Source: an uncultured Eubacteriales bacterium
GTDB taxonomy: Bacteria; Bacillota; Clostridia; Oscillospirales; Acutalibacteraceae
Length of the DNA: 64,000 nucleotides
Assembly: GCA_900315605.1 (NCBI GenBank)
Contig: OMZU01000005.1
Coordinates: forward strand, 1-64,000
Direction: 5' to 3'
The position numbers and the translations under genes are program-made. This document shows, in pieces, positions 1 through 9,100 of this stretch (the first letter of the stretch is position 1; each line of letters starts with the position of its first letter). The notes below the pieces were generated by a model. It saw only the letters and a list, made by a program, of their open reading frames with translations, was not told the origin of the DNA and did no database searches.

Positions 1-98
1 GGTACTGCACTCAAACTATTGAACCGCCGTGTACCGAACGGTACGCACGGTGGTGTGAGAGGTCGGCTGCTCAATTAATGGGCAGCCTCCTACTCGAT
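1..98 (+). mobile_element. Group II intron, 3' end (domains V and VI)
   Basis: Seen: positions 23-54 fold into a domain V hairpin. ACC-G-CCGTG pairs with CACGG-T-GGT, there is a 2-nt bulge (CG, 44-45), then TACC/GGTA capped by the GAAC loop. Positions 65-70 (GGCTGC) pair with 82-87 (GCAGCC) as the domain VI stem, followed by CCTACTCGAT with a candidate branch-point A at 92. The linker GGTGTGAGAGG and the CTCGAT end are typical of bacterial group II introns. The intron end lies near 98-99; its body and reverse transcriptase would lie left of the window. It sits downstream of, and convergent to, ppdK. Confidence 0.8.
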
Positions 99-159
99 TA
101 TTTTATTATGCTTATTGTTTGATAAATGGTATCACCCAAAATCAACATGTGCAGTAAAA

Positions 160-2787
160 TTATTTGTCGTTTACAGCAGCCTGCGCAGCAGCAAGTCTTG
201 CGATTGGCACACGGAACGGTGAACATGATACATAGTCAAGACCGATCTTGTGGCAGAACTCAACGGAAGAAGGATCGCCGCCGTGCTCGCCGCAGATTCC
301 GATGTGGAGGTTCGGATTAACCGGCTTGCCGAGCTTGATTGCTGTTTCCATGAGCTTGCCAACGCCTGTCTGGTCGAGCTTTGCGAACGGATCGTTCTCA
401 AAGATCTTTGTGTCATAGTAAGCGTTGAGGAACTTGCCTGCGTCGTCTCTTGAGAAGCCAAATGTCATCTGTGTAAGGTCGTTTGTACCAAAGCAGAAGA
501 AGTCAGCCTCTGTTGCGATCTCGTCAGCTGTGAGTGCAGCTCTTGGGATCTCGATCATTGTACCAACCTCGTACTCAAGCTCTACGCCTGCAGCAGCGAT
601 CTCAGCGTCAGCTGTCTCAACAACAACCTTCTTAACAAACTTGAGCTCCTTAACCTCACATACGAGAGGAATCATGATCTCGGGCTTAACGTTCCAGTCT
701 GCGTGCTCCTTCTGAACCTCGATAGCAGCGCGGATAACAGCCTTTGTCTGCATCTTTGCGATCTCGGGATAGGTTACAGCAAGACGGCAGCCACGGTGAC
801 CCATCATTGGGTTGAATTCGTGGAGTGAAGCGATGATAGCCTTGATGTCCTCTACGCTCTTGCCCTGAGCGTCAGCGAGCTTCTTGATGTCGTCCTCTTC
901 TGTGGGAACGAACTCGTGAAGCGGAGGATCGAGGAAACGAATTGTTACAGGGCAGCCCTCAAGAGCTTCATAAAGCTGCTTGAAGTCGTTCTGCTGATAA
1001 GGAAGGATCTTCTCAAGAGCAGCTTCTCTCTCTTCAACTGTATCTGCGCAGATCATCTCGCGGAATGCAGCGATTCTGTCCTCTTCAAAGAACATGTGCT
1101 CTGTACGGCAGAGACCGATACCCTCTGCGCCGAGCTCTCTTGCCTTCTTAGCGTCGGCAGGAGTATCAGCGTTTGTTCTAACCTTGAGAGTTCTGAACTT
1201 GTCAGCCCAAGCCATGATTCTGCCGAACTCGCCTGCGATCTCAGCGTCCTTTGTAGCAATCGCACCGTCATAGATGTTACCGGTTGAACCGTCGATCGAA
1301 ATATAGTCTCCCTCGTGGAATTCCTTGCCGCCGAGAGTGAACTTCTTGTTAGCCTCGTCCATGTTGATGTCGCCGCAGCCTGATACGCAGCATGTACCCA
1401 TACCACGAGCAACAACGGCAGCGTGAGAGGTCATACCGCCTCTAACTGTGAGGATACCCTGAGCAACCTTCATACCTGTGATATCCTCAGGTGAAGTCTC
1501 AAGACGAACGAGAACAACCTTCTCGCCCTTTGCGTCCCAAGCCTCTGCATCCTCGGCTGTGAACACGATCTTACCGCAAGCTGCGCCCGGAGAAGCACCG
1601 AGACCCTTGCCGATCGGTGTAGCAGCCTTGAGAGCAGCTGTGTCGAACTGCGGATGGAGAAGAGTATCGAGGTTACGAGGATCGATCATAGCCACAGCCT
1701 CTTCCTCTGTTCTCATGCCCTCGTCAACAAGGTCGCAAGCGATCTTAAGAGCAGCCTGAGCTGTTCTCTTACCGTTTCTTGTCTGGAGCATATAGAGCTT
1801 GCCGTGCTCAACGGTGAACTCCATATCCTGCATATCTCTGTAGTGTGATTCAAGTGTCTGGCAAACGTCCTTGAACTGAGCGAAAGCCTCGGGGAACTTG
1901 TCTGCCATCTGAGCGATAGGCATAGGAGTACGAACGCCTGCAACAACGTCCTCGCCCTGTGCGTTTGTAAGGAACTCACCCATGAGCTTCTTTTCACCTG
2001 TAGCAGGGTCACGTGTGAATGCAACGCCTGTTCCGCAGTCGTCGCCCATGTTACCGAATGCCATTGACTGTACGTTAACAGCAGTACCCCATGAATATGG
2101 GATATCGTTGTCGCGGCGGTATACGTTCGCACGGGGGTTGTCCCATGAACGGAATACAGCCTTTACAGCTCCCATGAGCTGCTCCTTAGGATCGTCGGGG
2201 AAGTCCGCGCCGATCTTCTCTTTATATTCAGCCTTAAACTGAGTAGCGAGCTCCTTAAGGTCATCAGCGTCAAGCTCAACGTCCTGAGTAACGCCCTTCT
2301 TTTCCTTCATCTTGTCGATGAGCTCTTCAAAGTATTTCTTACCAACTTCCATAACTACGTCGGAATACATCTGAATGAATCTTCTGTAGCAGTCCCATGC
2401 CCAACGCGGGTTGCCGGACATCTCGGCAATAGTATTAACAACGGTTTCGTTAAGACCGAGGTTGAGGATAGTATCCATCATACCCGGCATTGAAGCTCTT
2501 GCGCCCGAACGAACCGAAACGAGAAGCGGGTTTTCCTTGTCGCCGAATTTCTTGCCTGTGATGCCTTCCATCTTCTCGATGTACTCATTGATCTGGCCCT
2601 GAATTTCGTCGTTGATTTCTCTGCCGTCCTCATAATACTGAGTACAAGCCTCTGTTGTGATTGTGAAGCCCTGTGGTACTGGGAGACCCATGCTGGTCAT
2701 TTCAGCAAGGTTTGCGCCCTTACCGCCGAGGAGCTCACGCATGTTTGCGTTACCTTCTGAGAAAAGGTAAACCCATTTGTTTGCCAT
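160..2787 (-). CDS. ppdK: Pyruvate, phosphate dikinase
   Basis: 875 aa, the usual length for PPDK, which interconverts pyruvate + ATP + Pi and PEP + AMP + PPi in the cytosol. The N-terminal ATP-grasp part begins with GGKGANLAEM (about residue 23). The mobile phosphohistidine domain carries GGMTSHAAVVARG near residue 450, with the His that shuttles phosphate. The C-terminal PEP/pyruvate TIM barrel ends with GICGEHGGD, containing the catalytic Cys, and SCSPFRVPIARLA. An AGGAGG site lies 8 bases before the ATG. In fermentative Bacillota this enzyme usually supports PPi-linked glycolysis. It is monocistronic here, and the next element downstream is the convergent group II intron. Identification is secure. 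Confidence 0.98.
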   Translation of the reverse strand: MANKWVYLFSEGNANMRELLGGKGANLAEMTSMGLPVPQGFTITTEACTQYYEDGREINDEIQGQINEYIEKMEGITGKKFGDKENPLLVSVRSGARASMPGMMDTILNLGLNETVVNTIAEMSGNPRWAWDCYRRFIQMYSDVVMEVGKKYFEELIDKMKEKKGVTQDVELDADDLKELATQFKAEYKEKIGADFPDDPKEQLMGAVKAVFRSWDNPRANVYRRDNDIPYSWGTAVNVQSMAFGNMGDDCGTGVAFTRDPATGEKKLMGEFLTNAQGEDVVAGVRTPMPIAQMADKFPEAFAQFKDVCQTLESHYRDMQDMEFTVEHGKLYMLQTRNGKRTAQAALKIACDLVDEGMRTEEEAVAMIDPRNLDTLLHPQFDTAALKAATPIGKGLGASPGAACGKIVFTAEDAEAWDAKGEKVVLVRLETSPEDITGMKVAQGILTVRGGMTSHAAVVARGMGTCCVSGCGDINMDEANKKFTLGGKEFHEGDYISIDGSTGNIYDGAIATKDAEIAGEFGRIMAWADKFRTLKVRTNADTPADAKKARELGAEGIGLCRTEHMFFEEDRIAAFREMICADTVEEREAALEKILPYQQNDFKQLYEALEGCPVTIRFLDPPLHEFVPTEEDDIKKLADAQGKSVEDIKAIIASLHEFNPMMGHRGCRLAVTYPEIAKMQTKAVIRAAIEVQKEHADWNVKPEIMIPLVCEVKELKFVKKVVVETADAEIAAAGVELEYEVGTMIEIPRAALTADEIATEADFFCFGTNDLTQMTFGFSRDDAGKFLNAYYDTKIFENDPFAKLDQTGVGKLMETAIKLGKPVNPNLHIGICGEHGGDPSSVEFCHKIGLDYVSCSPFRVPIARLAAAQAAVNDK

Positions 2788-2885
2788 AGTGGTAAACCTC
2801 CTGTTAAATAATATACGGCTGTAGTCGGGATAAAATACACATATAATCTATGCTGAGCCCGACAACATGTATAAGCCTAAAAGCT

Positions 2886-2900
2886 ATTATACCAAAGAAT
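2886..2900 (-). promoter_or_regulatory. Putative ppdK promoter (extended -10)
   Basis: On the minus strand TATAAT lies at 2891-2886, preceded by TGG, giving an extended -10 (TGNTATAAT). No good -35 is visible 17 bases upstream. The rest of 2788-3132 is AT-rich and holds no gene that I can see. Confidence 0.5.
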
Positions 2901-3132
2901 TGTAAAAATAGCTAGATTTTTTTGAAATTTTTTCTTATAAAAAACAGAAAATTATTTTACTAATATTGTATAAATCGTTTAATTTGTATATAAATCTGAA
3001 TTTTTTGCGAAATATACTTGAAATTTGTAAAATTTATGAGATAATAATATTGTCTGCAATTATGCAATAAGCAAAATTTTCTTGTTAAAACAATTAGCAT
3101 CAAACATTATTACATATATAAAGAGGAAAAAT

Positions 3133-3882
3133 ATGAGTAACTGTGCAATCATCCTTGCCGGCGGCGAGGGTAAAAGAATGAAATCCGACAAGCCAAAGAC
3201 CTTGTCTGAGGTTCTCGGCAAGCCAATGCTCAGTTGGGTGCTCTCTGCGCTGCAAAAAGCCGGAGTAAACGACATCTGTGTTGTAAAGGGCTACAAAAGC
3301 GAATGTATCGACGAATACCTTTCAAATTTGGATTTTGTGGTCGAGAGCGTTTTTCAGGCTGAACGTCTGGGAACAGGTCACGCGGTAATGATGGCTGAGG
3401 ACTTTTTGTCGCAGCATGACGGCAACGTGGTCATTCTCAACGGTGACGCTCCGTTTATGAGTGCCGATACTATCAAAAAGTCGCTTGAACAGCACCTCAA
3501 AACCGGCTGCGCCGCAACCGTTATTTCCGCTAAGGTTGACGATCCCACCGGCTACGGAAGGATCGTGCGCGACGAAAACGAAAATCTAAAAGCTATTGTC
3601 GAGCAAAAGGACGCCGACGAAGCCACACTTGCGATCACCGAGGTCAATTCCGGCGGCTACTGGTTTGATTCTCAGCTTTTGCTCACGGTGCTCGGCAGGA
3701 TCAGCTCTGACAACAAGGCAGGGGAATATTATCTTCCCGACGCAATAAAGCTCCTGCTTTCCGACGGCAAAACTGTCGGAGCCTACACCGCCGAATGCAG
3801 CGATGCTGTGCTTGGCGCAAACGACCCCGCACAGCTTGAGGAGCTTAATGAAATAGCAAGACAAAAGGGCTATTCCTGCTAA
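3133..3882 (+). CDS. glmU: GlmU-type nucleotidyltransferase, uridyltransferase domain only
   Basis: 249 aa from ATG 3133, chosen because AGAGG lies 6 bases upstream and the family signature starts at once: IILAGGEGKRMKSDKP, then LGKPML and the LNGDAPF loop. This is the nucleotidyltransferase half of GlmU, which makes UDP-GlcNAc from UTP and GlcNAc-1-P for cell-wall synthesis. Full-length GlmU is about 450-460 aa with a left-handed beta-helix acetyltransferase; here the reading frame stops cleanly after the first domain and no hexapeptide repeats follow. The glmU-prs-pth-mfd order is a known Firmicutes neighbourhood and supports the name. The acetyl-transfer step would need another enzyme. A related sugar-nucleotide specificity is possible. 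Confidence 0.8.
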   Translation: MSNCAIILAGGEGKRMKSDKPKTLSEVLGKPMLSWVLSALQKAGVNDICVVKGYKSECIDEYLSNLDFVVESVFQAERLGTGHAVMMAEDFLSQHDGNVVILNGDAPFMSADTIKKSLEQHLKTGCAATVISAKVDDPTGYGRIVRDENENLKAIVEQKDADEATLAITEVNSGGYWFDSQLLLTVLGRISSDNKAGEYYLPDAIKLLLSDGKTVGAYTAECSDAVLGANDPAQLEELNEIARQKGYSC

Positions 3883-3933
3883 CGCAGAGGAAAACCCGTC
3901 GCATACACAGACAATTTCAAAGGAGAGAAAGCA

Positions 3934-4893
3934 ATGAATTTTCACGGTAAGGACATAAAAATCTTCTCCGGCAACTCTAACGTTGACGTTGCTCAGGGAA
4001 TCGCAGGCTGTTTGGGACTGCCTCTCGGAAAAAGCGACTGTACTCAGTTTTCCGACGGAGAGATAGCGGTATCGCTTCACGAATCGGTTAGAGGCAGCGA
4101 CTGCTTTATTGTTCAGTCAACCTGCACTCCGGTAAACGACAATCTTATGGAAATGCTTATCATGATCGACGCTATGAAGCGCGCGTCCGCCGCAAGAATC
4201 ACGGCGGTAATGCCGTATTTCGGCTACGCAAGACAGGACAGAAAAGCAAAAGCCAGAGATCCGATCTCCGCAAAGCTTTGCGCTGACATCATCACGACCG
4301 CAGGCGCAGACCGAGTTCTTACAATGGATTTGCACGCAAACCAGATTCAGGGCTTCTTTAATATTCCGGTTGACCACCTTCATGGTGCTCAGCTGCTTGC
4401 CGACCACATGAAAACCAAAATCGGCGGAAACGTTGACGACTTCATCGTTGTATCTCCCGACCTCGGCTCGGTAACTCGTTCAAGAAACTTTGCCTCCAGG
4501 ATCGGCACAGGTCTTGCTATCATCGACAAGCGCAGACCAAAGGCAAACGTTTGCGAGGTTATGAATATCATCGGCGACGCAACAGGCAAAAAGGTCATCT
4601 TGGTTGACGATATGATCGACACCGCCGGAACTCTTTGCAACGCTGCAAACGCGATCGTTGAAAAAGGCGGCGCGACCGAGGTTTATGCCTGCGCGACCCA
4701 CGCTGTGCTCTCCGGTCCCGCGATCGAAAGGATCCAAAACAGCGCGATCAAGGAAGTTATCCTCCTTGACACCATCCCGGTTCCGGAAGAAAAGATGATC
4801 GACAAGTTCACGGTTCTTCCCACCGCGCCTGTATTTGCCGAGGCTATCGCAAGGATCTACAACGACAAGCCCTTCACCCCCGCCTTCGGATGA
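3934..4893 (+). CDS. prs: Ribose-phosphate pyrophosphokinase
   Basis: 319 aa. Makes PRPP from ribose-5-phosphate and ATP for purine, pyrimidine, His, Trp and NAD synthesis. Visible signatures are YFGYARQDRK (ATP-binding loop), MDLHANQIQGFF, VVSPDLGSVTRSR and the PRPP-binding loop VILVDDMIDTAGTL. GGAGAG precedes the ATG, 51 bases after the glmU stop, so the two are probably cotranscribed. The stop codon lies at the start of a repeat element that recurs after pth. Identification is secure. Confidence 0.98.
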   Translation: MNFHGKDIKIFSGNSNVDVAQGIAGCLGLPLGKSDCTQFSDGEIAVSLHESVRGSDCFIVQSTCTPVNDNLMEMLIMIDAMKRASAARITAVMPYFGYARQDRKAKARDPISAKLCADIITTAGADRVLTMDLHANQIQGFFNIPVDHLHGAQLLADHMKTKIGGNVDDFIVVSPDLGSVTRSRNFASRIGTGLAIIDKRRPKANVCEVMNIIGDATGKKVILVDDMIDTAGTLCNAANAIVEKGGATEVYACATHAVLSGPAIERIQNSAIKEVILLDTIPVPEEKMIDKFTVLPTAPVFAEAIARIYNDKPFTPAFG

Positions 4894-4980
4894 TTTACGC
4901 CGAGCTGAAAGCTCGGTGCTGAAACAAGCGTCGGTTGCCCGAAAATGCCGTAATCTATAAATAACGTTTTTGGGAAAACA
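4891..4980 (+). repeat. Interspersed repeat, copy 1 (after prs)
   Basis: Begins with the prs stop (TGATTTACGCCGAGC). It contains the hairpin CCGAGC-tgaaa-GCTCGG, then CGTCGGTTGCCCGAAAATGC and AACGTTTTTGGGAAAAC. The same ordered blocks recur at 5850 and 5911. The rest of the 4894-5264 gap is AT-rich without a gene. Confidence 0.75.
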
Positions 4981-5163
4981 GCATCTTTCTAAAGGATTTT
5001 TAAGTTACCTTAGAAAAAACAAAATCCTTTATTCCATTTATATGTCATTTGTTTAAACAGAAAACATATTTAACTTTTAAACATCATATAACCATATATA
5101 TCAATAATAATATAATCGGGAACGAACGGATTTTCCAAGAAAAACCTTTCTTCCCGACCGAAA

Positions 5164-5192
5164 TTGTCAACTGTCAACTGTCAATTGTCAAT
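5164..5192. repeat. Tandem TGTCAAY heptamers
   Basis: Four tandem copies of TGTCAAC/TGTCAAT follow one another directly before an A-run and the hairpin at 5202-5225. They look like a small intergenic repeat unit. Function unknown. Confidence 0.7.
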
Positions 5193-5201
5193 TAAAAAAG
5201 A

Positions 5202-5225
5202 GGCGGACTTTTTCAAAAGTCCGCC
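5202..5225 (-). terminator. Hairpin with T-run on the minus strand
   Basis: GGCGGACTTTT pairs with AAAAGTCCGCC around a 2-base loop. On the minus strand it is followed by TCTTTTTTAATT, the form of a rho-independent terminator. No minus-strand gene ends here, so it may belong to the repeat unit at 5164-5192 or act as a weak barrier between prs and pth. Confidence 0.5.
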
Positions 5226-5264
5226 CTATATTCGTTTGCCGACAACACCAAAACGGAGGTAAAA

Positions 5265-5852
5265 ATGTTCAGAAAACCATCAGGTCCCGTTGAATATATT
5301 ATAGTAGGACTGGGTAATCCCGACAAAAAATACGAGCAGACGCGCCACAACTGCGGCTGGCTCGTTCTTGATTATATTGCCGACAAGTGCGGCTGCAAGG
5401 TCAACAAAATCAAATTCAAAAGCTTTGTCGGCGAAACAAAGCTCGGCGGCAAAAAAGTCCTGCTGATGAAGCCCACGACCTATATGAACAACAGCGGTCA
5501 GGCTGTTGTCGAAGCAATGAGCTTCTACAAGCTTCCGCCCGAAAAGGTGATCGTGATTTTCGACGATATTTCGCTTGACGTGGGCAAAATGCGTATCCGC
5601 CAAAAAGGAAGCGACGGCGGACAAAAGGGTATGCGAAGCATAATCTATCTGAGCGGAAGCGACAAATTTCCGCGCATAAAAATAGGTATCGGCGCAAAGC
5701 CGAATCCAAACTGGGAGCTTGCCGCCTGGGTACTCTCAAAGTTCACCCAAGATGAGCTGAAAACGCTTTCACAAATGTTTGAAAACGCCTACGACGCGGT
5801 TGAGCTGATAGTACAGGGAAAAATCGACCGCGCAATGAACCTTTTCAATTGA
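5265..5852 (+). CDS. pth: Peptidyl-tRNA hydrolase
   Basis: 195 aa. Releases peptides from prematurely dropped peptidyl-tRNA. The family signature is clear: IVGLGNPDKKYEQTRHN (catalytic His and Asn), LLMKPTTYMNNSG, and the catalytic Asp in VIFDDISLDVGKMRIR. It is followed by GSDGGQKGMRS. GGAGG lies 7-8 bases before the ATG. It is followed in the same direction by mfd, the classic Firmicutes neighbour. The C-terminus runs past the usual end only slightly. Secure. Confidence 0.97.
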   Translation: MFRKPSGPVEYIIVGLGNPDKKYEQTRHNCGWLVLDYIADKCGCKVNKIKFKSFVGETKLGGKKVLLMKPTTYMNNSGQAVVEAMSFYKLPPEKVIVIFDDISLDVGKMRIRQKGSDGGQKGMRSIIYLSGSDKFPRIKIGIGAKPNPNWELAAWVLSKFTQDELKTLSQMFENAYDAVELIVQGKIDRAMNLFN

Positions 5853-5910
5853 TTTACTCCGAGAAGAAGGCTCGGACTAATATAAAACGTCGGTTGCACG
5901 AATTTTTTAA
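5850..5910 (+). repeat. Interspersed repeat, copy 2 (after pth)
   Basis: Begins with the pth stop (TGATTTACTCCGAG), exactly as copy 1 begins with the prs stop. It then shows GGCTCGGACTAATA and CGTCGGTTGCACGAA. It is shorter than copies 1 and 3 and runs into copy 3. Confidence 0.7.
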
Positions 5911-5992
5911 GCCGAGCAGAAGGCTCGGACTAATACCAAAAATCGGTTGCCCGAAAATGCTTTGATCTAAAAACAACGTTTTTGGAAAACGT
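5911..5992 (+). repeat. Interspersed repeat, copy 3
   Basis: Hairpin CCGAGC-agaag-GCTCGG, ACTAATA, TCGGTTGCCCGAAAATGC, then AACGTTTTTGGAAAACGTT, itself a near-palindrome. Tandem with copy 2. The following 5993-6102 is a C/T- and A/T-rich stretch with no gene. Confidence 0.7.
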
Positions 5993-6102
5993 TCATATTT
6001 TTCTCATTATTATTATCTTTCTAATTATTACCTACTTTCTTTCTAACTATTATTATCTATTATTAAATCTCTTATATTATTTCACTTTCAAGGATAGAAT
6101 AC

Positions 6103-9100
6103 ATGGAACACCTCTCCTTTATCAGAAACGCTCTGAAATCAGATCCCACATACAAAAGCCTTTCCGCCGAAGTCAAAAACGGTCGCTCGCTCTGCGCGTC
6201 CGGGCTTCCGCTGACCGGCAAGGCAGCTGTGATATATTCCCTATGCCGCGACAAAAAGCTGCCGGCTCTCTGCATCTCCTCCGAAGAAAAAGAGGCACAG
6301 TCGCTGTGCAACGACCTTTGCTCAATGGGGCTTCGCGCCTTTGTTTATCCGGTTCGCGACTACAACTTTATTGACATGAACAGCCGTTCGCGCGAATATG
6401 AGCACGAACGGCTAAAGGTGCTTTTAAAGCTCTGTGAAAACGAATGTGACGTTGTGATATCATGCATTGACGCAGCCTGCCAGCTAACCGTTCCGCAGTC
6501 TGTTCTAAAGGAAACCTCCCTCACCCTTGAGGAAGGCACCGAGATCCCGATCGAACGCACTGTCAAAGCCTTGACCCTTTTGGGCTACCAACGCTTTGAC
6601 GCGGTTGACGGAAGCGGACAGTTTTCGGTTCGCGGCGGTATTCTCGACTTTTTTATGCCGAACGCCGAATACCCGGTTCGCGCCGAATTTTGGGGCGACG
6701 AAATCACCGATCTCAGCTTTTTTGACATTGAAACTCAGCGGCGTTTTAAGAAAGCCGGCAAAATCCGCCTTTCCCCCTCTACCGAAATCATCATCGGCGA
6801 CAGAAACGCGCTTGCAGACAAAATCCTGCAATTGGCTTCCTCCGTTCGCGGAAAATCCTCTGCAAAGGCAAAGGAGCTGCTAAAAAGTGAAGCAGAGCTT
6901 ATCCGCGAGGGCGCGGTTCTCTCTAATGCAGATAAGTTTATTAACCAAATTTATGACAAGCCCGAATGTCTGATCGACTATTTCAGCCGCGATTCACTGT
7001 TCTTCTGCTCGGAATTCAGCCGTGTGAGCGAACGCGGCAAGGCGACCGACTATCAGCTCGGCGAAACAGTTAAGCAAGCCTTTGAGGACGGAGTGCTCTG
7101 CCGCGGTCTGGACCGCTTTTCTATGAGCTTTAATGAATGTCTGGATGTTTTTTCGGCACACGGTATAATTCTTTTAGAGAATTTTGTTCACGGCAGCGTA
7201 CCGATAAAGCTCGCGCAGATCTTCAGCTTCAACCTAAAACAGCTAACGCGCTGGAACGGCTCCTACAAGCAGCTTGAAGAGGATCTGAACGGACTATACA
7301 CGCCCGAAAGCAGTGGTGTGATCCTTGCCGGGACCGAGCGTGCCGCAAGAAATCTCAGCGAAAGTCTCGTATCCGACGGCTACAACGCAGAGTTTTCATC
7401 AAAGCTTGAAAAGGCACAAAAAGGAAAGATAACGGTAATGCCCGGTGCGCTGAGTGCCGGACTTGAGCTGACAGCATCAAAATTCTATCTGATTTCCTAC
7501 GGTCAATCCGAATACCGTCCAAAACGCGAAAAGCGAAAAAAGCAAAGCGGCGGTCAGGAAATCTACAGTCTTTCGGAGCTGAGCGCAGGCGACTATGTTG
7601 TTCACAGTGTTCACGGCGTCGGCGTTTTCAGCGGTATACGCAAAATCGAAACGCACGGGATCACCAAGGATTATATCAAAATCGACTATGCCAAGGGCGA
7701 CGTGCTCTACGTCCCGGTAACTCAGCTTGACATGGTCGCAAAATATATCGGCGCACAAGAAAACTCGCGCGTCAAGGTCAACCGCCTCGGCTCGCAGGAC
7801 TGGCAAAAGGCAAAAGCGAGGGTAAAAAGCTCGGTCAAGGACATAGCCAAGGAGCTTATCGCACTTTATTCAGCGCGAATGAAAGCTAAGGGCTATGCCT
7901 TCTCGCCTGACAACGAATGGCAGCGCGACTTTGAGGCGAGCTTTGAATATGAGGAGACCCCAGATCAGCTCACCTGTGCCGCGCAAATCAAGCATGATAT
8001 GGAGCGCACCGCGCCAATGGACAGACTTCTTTGCGGAGACGTCGGCTTTGGAAAGACCGAGGTCGCACTCAGAGCGGCGTTCAAATGCGTTGCCGACAGC
8101 AAGCAATGCGCCCTGCTCTGCCCCACCACGATCCTCGCCTGGCAGCATTATCAAACTGTTACAAAGCGTTTTGAGGGCTACCCGATCCGGGTCGAGCTGC
8201 TCTCGCGATTCAGAACCGCCAAGCAGCAAAAGGAAACGATCGAAAAGCTAAAGCGCGGTGAGGTCGATATGGTTGTAGGGACCCACCGTCTCGTACAAAA
8301 GGATGTTCAATTCCGCGACCTTGGACTGGCTATCATTGACGAGGAGCAGCGTTTTGGCGTTGCGCAAAAGGAACGCTTCAAGGAGCTTGTCAAAAACGTG
8401 GATGTGCTCACCCTCTCGGCAACCCCGATCCCGCGCACACTGAACATGGCAATGAGCGGACTGCGCGATATGAGCGTTATCGAAGAAGCTCCGCTCAACC
8501 GTCAGCCGGTTCAGACCTACGTTTTGGAGCATGACGACGCAGTTATCAACGAAGCGATTCGCCGTGAGCTAAGGCGCGGAGGTCAGGTTTTTTATCTGCA
8601 CAACGACGTCGCCTCGATCAGCTCTGTTGCCGCAAAAATCCAGGAAGCCATTTCCGAGGCGAGCATTGCGATCGGTCACGGCAAAATGAACGAAAACGAG
8701 CTCAGCGAGGTTTGGCGCAAAATGCTTGCGCAAGAGGTCGATATACTCGTATGCACCACCATTATCGAGACCGGAGTTGACCTTCCCAACGCAAACACGC
8801 TGATTATTGACAACGCCGACAGAATGGGGCTTTCTCAGCTCCACCAGCTAAGAGGGCGCGTCGGCAGAAGCGCGCGCCGTGCCTATGCCTACTTCACCTT
8901 CCGCCGTAACAAGGTGCTGACGGAGATCCAGCAAAAACGACTCTCTGCGATCCGCGAATTTACCGAATTTGGAAGCGGCTTCAAAATCGCCATGCGCGAC
9001 CTTGAGCTTCGCGGCGCAGGAAATATTATGGGCGCACAACAGCACGGTCACATGGATACCGTGGGCTACGACATGTATCTAAAGCTGCTCGGAGAAGCTG

